Positions 40,932 to 50,112 of a stretch of 53,343 nucleotides of DNA are shown piece by piece. Source of the stretch: Nonomuraea aurantiaca. GTDB taxonomy: Bacteria > Actinomycetota > Actinomycetes > Streptosporangiales > Streptosporangiaceae. The stretch's first letter is position 1; each line of letters starts with the position of its first letter. A program made the position numbers and the translations under genes. The stretch lies in assembly GCF_020215705.1 (NCBI RefSeq), contig NZ_JAIWNB010000042.1:1-53343 (forward strand), written 5' to 3'. A model generated the notes under the pieces. That model searched no databases and was not told the origin of the DNA. It was given only the letters and a program-made list of their open reading frames with translations.

Positions 40932-42023
40932 ATGGCAGAGGTTCGACTCGAAGGCATCACCAAGTCGTTCGGCGGCAAGACCGTGGTGAACGACCTGAAT
41001 CTGACCATCGAGGATCAGGAGTTCCTCACCCTGGTCGGCCCGTCCGGTTGTGGAAAGTCGACCACCCTGCGCATGATCTGCGGCCTGGAACGGGCCTCCG
41101 AGGGCAACATCTTCTTCGACGGCAAGCCGGTCAGCTGGCTGCCGGCCAACAAGCGCGACGTCGCGATGGTGTTCCAGAGCTACGCGCTCTACCCGCACAA
41201 GACGGTCCGGCAGAACATCGGGTTCGCGCTGAAGATGATGCGGGTGCCCAAGGCGACGATCGAGGAGCAGGTGCTGCAGGCGGCCCGGACGCTGGACATC
41301 GAGGACCTGCTGGATCGTAAGCCGCGCGAGCTGTCCGGTGGTCAACGGCAACGGGTCGCGCTCGGTCGCGCGATCGTGCGGGACGCCGGTGCGTACCTGC
41401 TCGACGAGCCCTTGTCCAACCTGGACGCGCAGCTGCGGGTGCTGATGCGCGCGGAGATCAAGCGGCTGCACGTGGATGTCGCCCGGACGTTCATCTACGT
41501 CACCCACGACCAGGTCGAGGCGATGACGATGTCGGACCGGATCGCGGTGATGCGCGACGGCGTCATCCAGCAGTGCGCGACGCCGGGGGAGATCTACGAA
41601 CGACCGGCGAACCGGTTCGTCGCGTCGTTCATGGGCTCGCCGCCGATGAACTTCGTCACCGGTGAGCTGGCCGACGTCGACGGCGTCCGGACCTTCCGCA
41701 GCGGCGCGTTGAGCCAGGAGCTGGGCCGGTACGACGTTTCGCCGGACGACCCGGCCGTCGTCCTGGGCGTCCGGCCGGAGGACGTGACGTTGTCGCCGAC
41801 CCCGGTCGCGGGCTACCAGCCCGGGAAGGTGTTCGTGTCCGAGCCGCTCGGTCCGGACGTCCTCGTCACGGTCCGGATCGACGGCGAGCTGCTGAAGGCC
41901 CGCGTCCCGGTGCCGTTCCGGCTGGGTCATGACAGCACGGTGTACGTCGGCTTCAACCAGAACCGCCTGCATCTGTTCAGGGCCTCCGACGACACCGCGC
42001 TGCACGCACCGCAGCGGGTGTAG
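40932..42023 (+). CDS. Sugar ABC transporter ATP-binding protein, MsmK/UgpC-like
   Basis: 363 residues with Walker A GPSGCGKSTT, signature LSGGQRQR, Walker B LLDEPLSNLD, H-loop VTHDQVEAMT and a C-terminal TOBE domain (VLGVRPEDVTLS). Unlike most actinomycete CUT1 loci, which depend on a shared MsiK, this cluster carries its own ATPase. It might also serve the ATPase-less LplABC locus at 23.3 kb. Confidence 0.92.
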   Translation: MAEVRLEGITKSFGGKTVVNDLNLTIEDQEFLTLVGPSGCGKSTTLRMICGLERASEGNIFFDGKPVSWLPANKRDVAMVFQSYALYPHKTVRQNIGFALKMMRVPKATIEEQVLQAARTLDIEDLLDRKPRELSGGQRQRVALGRAIVRDAGAYLLDEPLSNLDAQLRVLMRAEIKRLHVDVARTFIYVTHDQVEAMTMSDRIAVMRDGVIQQCATPGEIYERPANRFVASFMGSPPMNFVTGELADVDGVRTFRSGALSQELGRYDVSPDDPAVVLGVRPEDVTLSPTPVAGYQPGKVFVSEPLGPDVLVTVRIDGELLKARVPVPFRLGHDSTVYVGFNQNRLHLFRASDDTALHAPQRV

Positions 42024-42051
42024 GCACCGCCCCCCATCGAGGAGAACGCTT

Positions 42052-42978
42052 TTGAGAGACCCCGAGAACGCCATCGTCGAGGTCGAGCTGCCGGACGACT
42101 TCGACGACTTCTGGGCGGCCGGCCTGGCGGACTGCGCGTCGTACCCGCTGGACCCGGTCCTCACCGAAATGCCCTCGCTGTCCACGGACAAGGTGATCGT
42201 CTACGATCTGCGCTACACCAGCTATGGCGGTCTGCGGATCGCCGGCTGGTACACCGTCCCGCGCGATCGGCCGGCCCCGCACCCGGCGTTGGTGACGATC
42301 CCCGGCTACATCTCCGAGCCGACGATCCCGAAGGAATGGTCCGAGCTCGGGTACGCCGCGCTCGCGGTCGCGCCGCGCGGAAAGCTGCGGTCGAACGACG
42401 TGTTCAACCCGGGCTACCCGGGATTGCTGACGCACAACATCATCGACCACAACACGTACGGGTATCGCGGGTTCTACCTCGACGTGGTGCGGGCGGTCGA
42501 GGTATTGCTCGATCGTCCGGAAGTCGACGATCTGCGGATCGGACTGCAGGGGTCGAGCCAGGGCGGTGGCCTCGGGATCTCGACGGCCGCGCTCCTGCCG
42601 GACGTGATCCGGTGCGTCGCGGCGGGCGCGCCGTACCTGTGCGGGATCATGACCGCGCCGACGCTGACCCGGTCGTATCCGTACGAGGAGATCAACGAGT
42701 ACTTGCGGGTGCACCCGGAGGACGCCGACCGGGTGCGGGAGACGGTCGCGTACTACGACGGGCTCAACTTCGCGCCGAAGGTGCGGGCGCCGACGCTGCT
42801 GTACCTCGGGCTCGAGGACGACGTGTGCCCGCCGGAGACCGGGTTCGCGCTGCGGCGGGTGCTGACCTGTGAGACCACCCTGCACGCCTACCCGCACTGC
42901 GCGCACCACGCCGGCCTGCCGGGCGTGATGCGGATCGTGGAGGACTTCCTTGCCGAGCACCTCACGCCGGGACGGTGA
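42052..42978 (+). CDS. CE7-like acetyl esterase (cephalosporin-C deacetylase/acetylxylan esterase family)
   Basis: 308-residue cytosolic alpha/beta hydrolase. Apparent triad: S169 in QGSSQGGGLG (the CE7 GxSQGG elbow), D257 in GLEDDVCPP and H285/H286 in HCAHHAG. N-terminal LPDDFDDFWAAGLADC and GGLRIAGWYTVP are CE7-typical. A TTG start at 42052 is chosen because GAGGAG stands 7 bp upstream and no ATG or GTG lies nearby. It likely removes acetyl groups from an imported sugar. Confidence 0.85.
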   Translation: MRDPENAIVEVELPDDFDDFWAAGLADCASYPLDPVLTEMPSLSTDKVIVYDLRYTSYGGLRIAGWYTVPRDRPAPHPALVTIPGYISEPTIPKEWSELGYAALAVAPRGKLRSNDVFNPGYPGLLTHNIIDHNTYGYRGFYLDVVRAVEVLLDRPEVDDLRIGLQGSSQGGGLGISTAALLPDVIRCVAAGAPYLCGIMTAPTLTRSYPYEEINEYLRVHPEDADRVRETVAYYDGLNFAPKVRAPTLLYLGLEDDVCPPETGFALRRVLTCETTLHAYPHCAHHAGLPGVMRIVEDFLAEHLTPGR

Positions 42979-42982
42979 ACCG

Positions 42983-43828
42983 ATGAACTTCGACAGCTAC
43001 TGGTCCGCCGTCGACGAGGAGTTGGCCGTGATCTCCGCTCGGCCCGGGCTCGACCTGGTGCCGGCGCGGACGACGGACGAGGCGACCAGCTACACCGTGC
43101 GGCTCACCAGCACCGGGCCGTACCGCGTCTTCGGTCATCTCAGCATCCCGGCCGGTGACGGGCCGTTCCCCGCGCTCCTGCGGACGCCGCGCCACGGGAG
43201 CGTCAACCTCGTGCCGCACCCGAACGATCGGAGCCGGTACGTCGTGTTCTGCCTGACGCACCGTGGTCAGCGGCTGGCCGACGAAGGGTTCTCGGCGGCG
43301 TACCCGGGATTGCTGACGATGGGCATCGACGACCCGGCGTCGTACATCTATCGCGGGATCGCGGCGGACTGCCTGCGGGCCGCGGAGTTCCTGATGAGCC
43401 TGGATGAGGTCGATCCGGCGCGGGTGGCCGTGAGCGGGGACGACCTGGCGCTGCTGACGGCCGCGCGGCGGCCCGGGTTCAGCGCGGTCCGGCTCTCGGA
43501 GCTGCTGTTCTACCGGGCGACAGAGGCACGGCTGAAGTCGAGCCGCTATCCGCTCGAGGAGCTCAACGATCACCTCCGCGCCGGTTCGTCGGCGCAGATC
43601 GTCGACAAGACTCTCGCCTACTTCGATCCGGTCCGGCATGCGTCCGCGGTGACCGCTCGGACGTTGCTCGCCGTCGACGATCCCGACTGGTGTGCCGCAC
43701 TGATCGGGGCCTTGCCCGCCGCGAGTGTCTACAAGCTGACCCACCTCGACGGCACCGACAACGACTTCCTGGATGCCTGGCTGGCCGAACTCTCCGGCGT
43801 ACCACCGATGTCGAGATTCCTCGTATGA
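42983..43828 (+). CDS. CE7-like paralog lacking the catalytic serine
   Basis: 281 residues, clearly a diverged paralog of the preceding esterase: NFDSYWSAVDEELAVI opening, PYRVFGHLSIPAGDGPFPAL core strand, AAYPGLLTMGIDDPASYIYRG matching GYPGLLTHNIIDHNTYGYRG. The nucleophile elbow GSSQGG is replaced by SGDDLA (residues 151-156), so Ser becomes Asp (D154); the His region is reduced to THLDG. Probably non-catalytic, perhaps a partner or chaperone subunit. It begins 4 bp after the active gene and overlaps the PLP-enzyme gene by 4 bp. Confidence 0.75.
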   Translation: MNFDSYWSAVDEELAVISARPGLDLVPARTTDEATSYTVRLTSTGPYRVFGHLSIPAGDGPFPALLRTPRHGSVNLVPHPNDRSRYVVFCLTHRGQRLADEGFSAAYPGLLTMGIDDPASYIYRGIAADCLRAAEFLMSLDEVDPARVAVSGDDLALLTAARRPGFSAVRLSELLFYRATEARLKSSRYPLEELNDHLRAGSSAQIVDKTLAYFDPVRHASAVTARTLLAVDDPDWCAALIGALPAASVYKLTHLDGTDNDFLDAWLAELSGVPPMSRFLV

Positions 43829-44958
43829 CCCATCCATTCGGGGTCCGGCCCGTCATCAACGCCTCCGCGACACTCACCGCACTGGGCGGCTCGCTGATGC
43901 CGCCTTCGGCGCTGAAGGCGATGACGGAGGGGGCGGCCCACTTCGTCGACCTGCCCGAACTCCACGACCGCGTCGGTGAGCGCCTGGCCGCGCTCACCCG
44001 CAACGAGGCGGCCTGCGTGACGTCCGGTGCCGCGGCGGCGATCACCCTCACGGTCGCGTCGTGTGTCGGTGAGCCCGCGCGGGCGTTCCCGGCCGATGCC
44101 GAGGTCGTCATGTTCAGCAGCCAACGCAACGGCTACGACTACGCGGCCCGCCTGACCGGCGCCCGCGTCGTAGAAGTCGGACCATCGATCGAGGAACTCC
44201 GAGCCGCCCTGGTACGACGCCCCGCCTGCGTACTGTGGTTCGCCGGCGCCCACTACGCGGCGGCTGCTCTGCCGATCGAGGACGTGATCCGCGTCGCCCG
44301 GGAGCTCGCCTCGGCCGGCCCCACCGGTCCACCGGCCGTGCCGGTGATCGTGGATGCGGCGGCCCAGATTCCACCCGTCTCCTCGCTGTGGAGATTCACC
44401 ACGGAGCTCGGTGCGGATGCCGTGATCTTCAGCGGTGGGAAAGGGTTGCGCGGACCGCAGTCCAGTGGGCTGGTGCTGGGGAAGCGGTGGATCGTCGACA
44501 GGTGCCGGGCGCATGCGTCGCCGAATCAGGAGATCGGGCGCGGGATGAAGGTCGGGAAGGAAGAGCTGCTCGGGCTGTACGCCGCGGTCGAGTGGACGCT
44601 GGAGCAGGACGAGGAGGCACTGCTCGCGAGCTATGAGCAGATTGTCGACCGGTGGATCGTCGGCCTGCGCGGAGTGCCGGGTGTCGTGGCCGAGCGCGGG
44701 TACCCGAGTGAGGCGGGCCAGCCGCACGGGCGAGCGGTCGTCCGATTGCTGACAACCAGCGGCTGGACCCGGGACGGGTTGGTGCGGGCTCTGTGGGACG
44801 GGGACCCGCGGATCGCGGTCGGTGTGTCCGGCGTACCCGGCGACGCGATCGCGCTGAACCCGCAGACGATCGAGCCGGGGGAGGACCTGGTGGTTCTCGA
44901 CGCACTGGTTCGGCACCTGAGCTCTGGAGATGGGGAAAGAGCCGGACGAGACGCGTGA
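43825..44958 (+). CDS. SelA/DgaE-like PLP-dependent enzyme
   Basis: 377-residue fold-type I PLP enzyme of the SelA-like branch that includes D-glucosaminate-6-phosphate ammonia-lyase (DgaE). It has the branch's N-terminus (RPVINASATLTALGGSLMPP), the cofactor-stacking segment NEAACVTSGAAAAITL, VIVDAAAQIPP and the Schiff-base lysine K206 in FSGGKGLRGPQSSG. There are no selA features such as an adjacent selB or tRNA-Sec gene. In this context, elimination or transamination of an amino sugar acid is likely (inference). Last gene of the cluster. Confidence 0.8.
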   Translation: MTHPFGVRPVINASATLTALGGSLMPPSALKAMTEGAAHFVDLPELHDRVGERLAALTRNEAACVTSGAAAAITLTVASCVGEPARAFPADAEVVMFSSQRNGYDYAARLTGARVVEVGPSIEELRAALVRRPACVLWFAGAHYAAAALPIEDVIRVARELASAGPTGPPAVPVIVDAAAQIPPVSSLWRFTTELGADAVIFSGGKGLRGPQSSGLVLGKRWIVDRCRAHASPNQEIGRGMKVGKEELLGLYAAVEWTLEQDEEALLASYEQIVDRWIVGLRGVPGVVAERGYPSEAGQPHGRAVVRLLTTSGWTRDGLVRALWDGDPRIAVGVSGVPGDAIALNPQTIEPGEDLVVLDALVRHLSSGDGERAGRDA

Positions 44959-44982
44959 GGGGACAGCGCTGACCGGCTCTGA

Positions 44983-46470
44983 TCACTCACAGGTGGCCGC
45001 CAGATGCAGCACGGCCGGGCCGTGGATCGTGGCCGGTACCGTGAACTTCACCGGGCCGTCGCTCGGCACCGTGATCTCGTCGCCGGGCAGGGATGTCCGT
45101 TCGTCGATGGCGTACCAGTCGGCTGTGTAGCCGCCGGCCGACAACTTGGCGGTGAACACCTCGCTGGTCCCGTCCGGCCGCAGGATGAGGTACTCCTTGC
45201 CGGGGTCCGCGAGCGCGTAGCCGGTGGAGGTGAGGTCGCCGCGAGGGGCCATGCCGATGAGGTCGATCCGCTCGGCGCAGCGCCGGGTGTCGCCCATCGC
45301 CTGGCGGGCCGGTTCGAAGGCGTCCTGTGCCGACGGGACACCGTCGATGAGGCCGTAGTCCATCAAGATCGGGTTGTGGCCGCGCAGGAACGCCTTCCAC
45401 ACCCAGAGGGCGCCGCCCTGGCCAGGGGCGAAGTGGTCGGTGTCGCTGAGCAGGACCTTGCGGCCGTCGGCGGGCGGCGGGTTGTCCAGCCATCGCGATG
45501 GCGGGTTGCCCGGAGCACCGGGGTGACCGCCCTCGCGGAAGATCTCGTCATCGTAGCCGGGCGAGATCCAGTCGGCGGGCCCGTCGAACAGGGGCGCGTT
45601 GACCAGGGTCTGGTCGGCCACCGGGAACTGCATGGTCATGCCGATCGGGCGCGGGTCATATCCCCGCTGCCGCTGGTACTGCCGGACGAACTCGATCACC
45701 CAGTACTGCCAGCCGGTCGAGTCACCCCACTCGGTCTCCAGCGGTACGCCGAGCGCGTCGGCCATCTCCGGGCTGACCGCGCCACCTCCGGATGATTCGT
45801 TGGAGACCTCGTACAGGACGTTAGGCAGGTCGTGCACGGTGTCGACGACCTGCTGGATGTAGGCCTCCTGCAACGCCTGTACGGCGGGGTCGAGCGGCAG
45901 GACCTGGTGGTCGAGGATCGAGGTGATCGCGATGCCGTTGACGTTGTTGCCGGCGTGGAAGGGATGGCCCTCGACGTTGTCCGGCGCCGGGCTGAGGTGC
46001 AGCGCCCAGCCGTCGAACAGCATCACCGCCACGTACATGCCGCGCCGGCCGGCGGCGGTGACCCGCTCGCGCAGCCGCTGGAAATAGGCCGGGTCGAACT
46101 GGGACAGGTCGAACTTCGCCTCGCCGTCCTTGGCCGTACCCCGTCCCGTGCGCGGCCATGGCTGCGGGCTCATGTTCAGGTGGTACGCGCCGCCGGCGGC
46201 CTGCGACTGGAACTGTTCCCAGCGCCACAGCCGGATGAAGTTGTGCCCGCGAGCGGCCAGGAAGTCCAGGTAGGCGCGGTAGTCCATCTTCTCGGGCTCG
46301 GCCGGTGCGCTCGCGCCGGGCCCCATGCCGTCGTGGAAGTTGTTCCAGATGTGCGAGCCGGTGAGATACACCGCCCGGTTGTCCGAACGTACGGTGAAGT
46401 AGCGCGGGTTGTCCGCGGATACCTCCAGCGGGCCGGGCATCCGATCCCGGTAGGTCGATACATCCGACAT
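44983..46470 (-). CDS. Putative TIM-barrel glycoside hydrolase (GH5/clan-A-like)
   Basis: 495 residues, no signal peptide. N-terminal lead strand NPRYFTVRSDNRAVYLTGSH, barrel segments ARGHNFIRLWRWEQF and GRRGMYVAVMLFDGWAL, and a clan-A acid/base motif VLYEVSNESSGGG; a late KVLLSDTDHF may hold the nucleophile region. The last 90 residues are a beta-sandwich ending in VKFTVPATI. Exact family is not clear (GH5-, GH140- or DUF4038-like). AAAGGAG precedes the ATG. Convergent with the PLP cluster and 27 bp downstream of the reductase gene. Confidence 0.7.
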   Translation of the reverse strand: MSDVSTYRDRMPGPLEVSADNPRYFTVRSDNRAVYLTGSHIWNNFHDGMGPGASAPAEPEKMDYRAYLDFLAARGHNFIRLWRWEQFQSQAAGGAYHLNMSPQPWPRTGRGTAKDGEAKFDLSQFDPAYFQRLRERVTAAGRRGMYVAVMLFDGWALHLSPAPDNVEGHPFHAGNNVNGIAITSILDHQVLPLDPAVQALQEAYIQQVVDTVHDLPNVLYEVSNESSGGGAVSPEMADALGVPLETEWGDSTGWQYWVIEFVRQYQRQRGYDPRPIGMTMQFPVADQTLVNAPLFDGPADWISPGYDDEIFREGGHPGAPGNPPSRWLDNPPPADGRKVLLSDTDHFAPGQGGALWVWKAFLRGHNPILMDYGLIDGVPSAQDAFEPARQAMGDTRRCAERIDLIGMAPRGDLTSTGYALADPGKEYLILRPDGTSEVFTAKLSAGGYTADWYAIDERTSLPGDEITVPSDGPVKFTVPATIHGPAVLHLAATCE

Positions 46471-46497
46471 GATGTCTCCTTTCGAGTCGCGGCTGTG

Positions 46498-47034
46498 TCA
46501 GTGGTGGACCGGGTAGCGCAGGTGCGTGACGCCCTTGCCCTCGATGACCGCCGGGGTGCCCAGCTCGACCGGAGCCCTGGCGAGCCCGGCGAAGAAGGGG
46601 ATGCCCTTTCCCAGCAGGACGGGCACCAGGTCCACCGCGAGCACGTCGACCAGCCCCAGGTCGAGACACTGCTGGGTGATGGTGGGGGTGGCGATGGCGA
46701 TGTCGCGGCTGCCGGCGAGATCCTTGGCCTGCCGTATGGCGCTGGCCACGCCGTCGGTGACGAAGGTGAACGGCGTGTCCTCGCGCGGCCAGGCGTCCGG
46801 CACGCTGTGGGTGACGACGAAGACGTGCGCGCCCATCGGGTGTCTGCCGCCCCACGCGTTGGTCAGCTCGAACAGCCTGCGGCCACAGACCAGCGAGCCC
46901 AGCGCGCCGGGCGGGAACACCTCGGCACTGGGCCGCGCCGCGTCGTACCAGGCGAACACGGGGTCCACCTCGTCGTCCGGACCGGCGACGAAGCCGTCGA
47001 GAGACATGGACATGCTGGCGATGACGGACCCCAT
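46498..47034 (-). CDS. Dihydrofolate reductase/RibD C-terminal family protein
   Basis: 178-residue NADPH-type reductase fold. Signs: SMSMSLDGFVAGPDDEVDP N-terminus, LVCGRRLFELTNAWGG, and DIAIATPTITQQCLDLGLVD followed by DLVPVLLGKGIPFF. Such proteins are widespread accessory reductases of unknown substrate. The internal GGxxG segment common in the family is altered (SRDIAIATP). ATG 47034 has AGGGAGCG upstream; a longer frame to 47103 is unlikely. May be co-transcribed with the glycosidase. Confidence 0.8.
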   Translation of the reverse strand: MGSVIASMSMSLDGFVAGPDDEVDPVFAWYDAARPSAEVFPPGALGSLVCGRRLFELTNAWGGRHPMGAHVFVVTHSVPDAWPREDTPFTFVTDGVASAIRQAKDLAGSRDIAIATPTITQQCLDLGLVDVLAVDLVPVLLGKGIPFFAGLARAPVELGTPAVIEGKGVTHLRYPVHH

Positions 47035-47174
47035 CACGTCGCTCCCTGGTCGTCGGGTTCGGCTGTTCGCGGCAAGCCTGCCTTCGGCGGCTGAGCAGAA
47101 CATCGGCCAGGTGGCCGAGGCCAGGACTCCCCGGTGGCCGATTTCCCCTCTTCGATGGCAGACTGAGCCCTGCC

Positions 47175-49877
47175 ATGACGTCCGCGACGCCCCCTGACCT
47201 GCCCGTCCAGCTCGCCACCTTCGTAGGCAGGCAGTCCGAGCTGGCCGCGGTGCGCGCGCTGCTGGACACCGGGCGGCTGGTGACGCTGACCGGCACCGGC
47301 GGCGTCGGCAAGACCCGGCTCGCCGCGCAGATCGCCGCCGCCGAGGTCGCGCGCCGGCCGGACGGTGTCTGGTGGGTCGAACTGGCGGCCGTCACCGACC
47401 AGGCGCGGCTCGCCGAGCTGGTCGCGGCGCGGCTCGGCGTGCTCGTCGAACCCCTCCAAGGTCCCGTACGGTCGATGACGGCACAGTTGCGCGGCCGCCG
47501 CGCGCTGCTCTGCCTGGACAACTGCGAGCACGTCATCGACGGCGCCGCCGAGCTGACCGGCGCGCTGCTGTCGTCGTGCCCGGAGCTGTCGGTGCTGATC
47601 ACCAGCCGCGAGCCGCTGGCCGTGCCGGGCGAGGTGGTCTGGCGGGTGCCGCCGCTGGTCCCGGACGAGGCGTTGCGGCTGTTCGTCGAGCGGGGCCGCC
47701 AGGTGCGGCAGCTGTTCGACCTGGACCAGGAGGGTGCGGCCGCCGCGCGGGTGCTGTGCTCCCGGCTCGACGGCGTCCCGCTCGCCATCGAGCTCGCGGC
47801 CGCATGGTTGGGCTCACTCACCCCGCAACAGATCGAGCGCGGCCTGGACGACCGGTTCGGCCTGCTCGTCCGCAGCCCGCGTGGCGTCGCCGCGCGCCAG
47901 CAGACCCTGGCGGCGTCCATCGCCTGGAGCCACGACCTGCTCGACGAGCCGGACCGTGCGGTGTTCCGCCGCCTCGCGGTGTTTCCTTCCGGCTTCGACC
48001 TGGAGGCCGTACGGACGGTCTGCGCGGGCGGAGTGGTCGCTCGCGACGACGTGCTCGCCGCCATCGGCCGCCTGGTGGACAAGTCGCTGGTGGTCGCGGA
48101 GACCCGCGGCGGCGTGTCCCGCTTCCTGCTGCTGGAGACCATCCGCGACTACGCCGCCGATCGGCTGCGTGAGGCCGGGGAGGTCCACCTCGTCCGCGAC
48201 CGCCATCTCGGCCACTTCCTGGCCTTTGCCGGCGGCCCCGAGCGGGCCGCCGATCTCGACGCCTGGCGCGCCCGGCTCGAGGGTGAGTACGACAACCTGC
48301 GCGCCGCCCTGGAATGGGGGCTGGCCACCGATCCCGACAGGGGACGCCGCCTCGCCGCCGAGCTGTCGTGGTTGTGGCATCTGCATCGGCACGGGCACGA
48401 GGGCATCGGGTTCCTGCGCCGCGCCATCGACCGCGTGCCGGCGGACCGATCGCTGCTGCAGGCGCGGCTGCTCGCCGGGTTAGCGCTGGTCGCGGACACC
48501 ACGAGCCCGCTGGACATGGAATACGACGTGGCACGGCAGGCGCTCGAACTGGCCACCGCCCACGGAGACGAGAGCCTGCGCGGCCAGTGCTTTTCCCTGG
48601 CAGCAGTCGGCCGGTTCTACACCGACTTCACCGCCGCCTGGGACCTGACCGTCGAGGCGATCCGCTCCGCCGACCTCGCGGGCGACCAGTTGTTCAAACA
48701 TTCTCAGCTGGCGCTGCAGGGCATGATCAGACAGCTGCAGGACCGGCACGACGAGGCCCGCCCGCTGCTGGAGGCGGCACTCGACGGCCTGCGCCACCGT
48801 CACCGCGGGATAGCGTCGACCACGCTGGCCTACCTGTCGAGCGGAGCGCTCGCGACCGGCCGGCCGGCCGAGGCCCGCCGCCTGGCCGAGCAGTCGCTCG
48901 AACTCGCCGAGCCGCTCGGCGACTACCTGCGCGTCGGTATGGCACGCGGTGCCCTGGCCGCGGCGTACACCGCGTCCGGAGACGTGAGCGCGGCGCTGGA
49001 GGCGATGCGGCCCCTGCTGCTGCTCATGGAGAACGCCGAAGCAGCCGTCTTCGTGCCCGGCATGGGGTCGGCACTCGCACAAGTGCTGATGGCCGGCGGC
49101 GATCTCGACGGGGCGCTGCGCTGGTTCGAGCACGATGTGGGCCAGGCCGAGCACGTCGCGCCGACCTACCTCGCGGCGCAGGCGTACGCCGGCTACGCGG
49201 AGGCCCTACGACGCGCCGGCCGGTACGAAGACGCCCGCGGCGAGCTCGACCGGGCGGCGGCCATCGCCGGCAAGCTCGGCATGCCACGCGTCCTCGCGGA
49301 CGTGCTGCAGCAACAGGCCCTTCTCACCGGCGATCCCGACCTGCACCACGAGGCGCTGACCATTCGCGTCGCCCACGGGCTGCGCACGTTCTGGGTGGAC
49401 AGCCTGGACGCGATCGCCGCCTGGCTGCCCCCGCCGAACGCGGTGCGGACGCTGGCCGCGAGCACCACGGCACGCGCGGCCCTGGGATATCCACGGGCCG
49501 TGGCCGAACGACGTGAGTACGACGAACTGCTCGCCCGGCTCAGGCAGAGGCTCGGTGAACAGTTCGCGACGGCATGGGCGGCGGGCGCCGAGCTGTCCCT
49601 CGACGACGCGGTCGCTTACGTCCGCCGCAGCCGGGGTACCCGCGACCGGTCGGCCACCGGTTGGGACAGCCTCACCCCGACCGAGGTGAGCGTGGCCCAG
49701 CTGGCCGCCACCGGCCTCAACAACCCGCAGATCGGAGCACGACTCTTCATGAGCCGAAGCACCGTCAAGACCCACCTCTCCCATATCTACGCCAAACTCG
49801 GTGTCGCCAACCGCACCGAACTCGCCGGAGTAGCGTCATTCAGCGACGATCGGCGCCGCGACGGTGGTCGGCGATGA
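47175..49877 (+). CDS. Large LuxR-family ATPase transcriptional regulator
   Basis: 900-residue STAND-type regulator. N-terminal NB-ARC-like ATPase with Walker A TGTGGVGKTRLA (about residues 38-49), Walker B ALLCLDNCEHV and sensor LITSREPLAVPGE; a central region of TPR-like helices (about 380-760) with repeated ARRLAEQSLELAEPLGDYL patterns; C-terminal LuxR HTH (LTPTEVSVAQLAATGLNNPQ, STVKTHLSHIYAKLGV). No obvious operator or co-transcribed target. Divergent from the reductase gene 140 bp away. Confidence 0.9.
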   Translation: MTSATPPDLPVQLATFVGRQSELAAVRALLDTGRLVTLTGTGGVGKTRLAAQIAAAEVARRPDGVWWVELAAVTDQARLAELVAARLGVLVEPLQGPVRSMTAQLRGRRALLCLDNCEHVIDGAAELTGALLSSCPELSVLITSREPLAVPGEVVWRVPPLVPDEALRLFVERGRQVRQLFDLDQEGAAAARVLCSRLDGVPLAIELAAAWLGSLTPQQIERGLDDRFGLLVRSPRGVAARQQTLAASIAWSHDLLDEPDRAVFRRLAVFPSGFDLEAVRTVCAGGVVARDDVLAAIGRLVDKSLVVAETRGGVSRFLLLETIRDYAADRLREAGEVHLVRDRHLGHFLAFAGGPERAADLDAWRARLEGEYDNLRAALEWGLATDPDRGRRLAAELSWLWHLHRHGHEGIGFLRRAIDRVPADRSLLQARLLAGLALVADTTSPLDMEYDVARQALELATAHGDESLRGQCFSLAAVGRFYTDFTAAWDLTVEAIRSADLAGDQLFKHSQLALQGMIRQLQDRHDEARPLLEAALDGLRHRHRGIASTTLAYLSSGALATGRPAEARRLAEQSLELAEPLGDYLRVGMARGALAAAYTASGDVSAALEAMRPLLLLMENAEAAVFVPGMGSALAQVLMAGGDLDGALRWFEHDVGQAEHVAPTYLAAQAYAGYAEALRRAGRYEDARGELDRAAAIAGKLGMPRVLADVLQQQALLTGDPDLHHEALTIRVAHGLRTFWVDSLDAIAAWLPPPNAVRTLAASTTARAALGYPRAVAERREYDELLARLRQRLGEQFATAWAAGAELSLDDAVAYVRRSRGTRDRSATGWDSLTPTEVSVAQLAATGLNNPQIGARLFMSRSTVKTHLSHIYAKLGVANRTELAGVASFSDDRRRDGGRR

Positions 49878-50010
49878 CCTTGCCGGCCGCGCCGAACAGC
49901 CGCTTTCGGGCATACTCGCCGTCGAGCAGGTCGGCGCTGCGCCGCAGATGGTGGTAGGTGCCGCGGTACTCGCCCTCGCCATGCGCGGCGACCGGCCGCT
50001 CATCCGAGGG
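49840..50010 (-). other. Possible short hypothetical gene or fragment
   Basis: A minus frame ending at 49840 reads GEYRGTYHHLRRSADLLDGE then YARKRLFGAAGKVIADHRRG, with amino-acid composition more protein-like than the surrounding shadows. It overlaps the end of the LuxR-type gene by 38 bp. The upstream part of the frame (to 50094) looks random and has no ribosome site, so this may be a remnant. I do not recognise it. Confidence 0.25.
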
Positions 50011-50112
50011 GAGACGCAAGGAACGGGACGGCGCGCAGGCTCTTCGGCGCGCCGGCACCGGTCGGAGCCAAGGACCCGTGATGGGCACCGGCACCTTCGT
50101 GAGGTGGGTGTC

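Noticed and set aside
40011..42191. 726-codon minus-strand frame opposite the permease and ATPase
   Set aside because: Composition rich in His/Arg/Gln/Asp typical of antisense shadows; the plus-strand genes are certain.
43825..44958. Selenocysteine synthase (selA) and a selenocysteine system
   Set aside because: The SelA-like fold is clear, but no selB, selD or tRNA-Sec gene is nearby and the enzyme sits in a sugar catabolic cluster; a DgaE-like role fits better.
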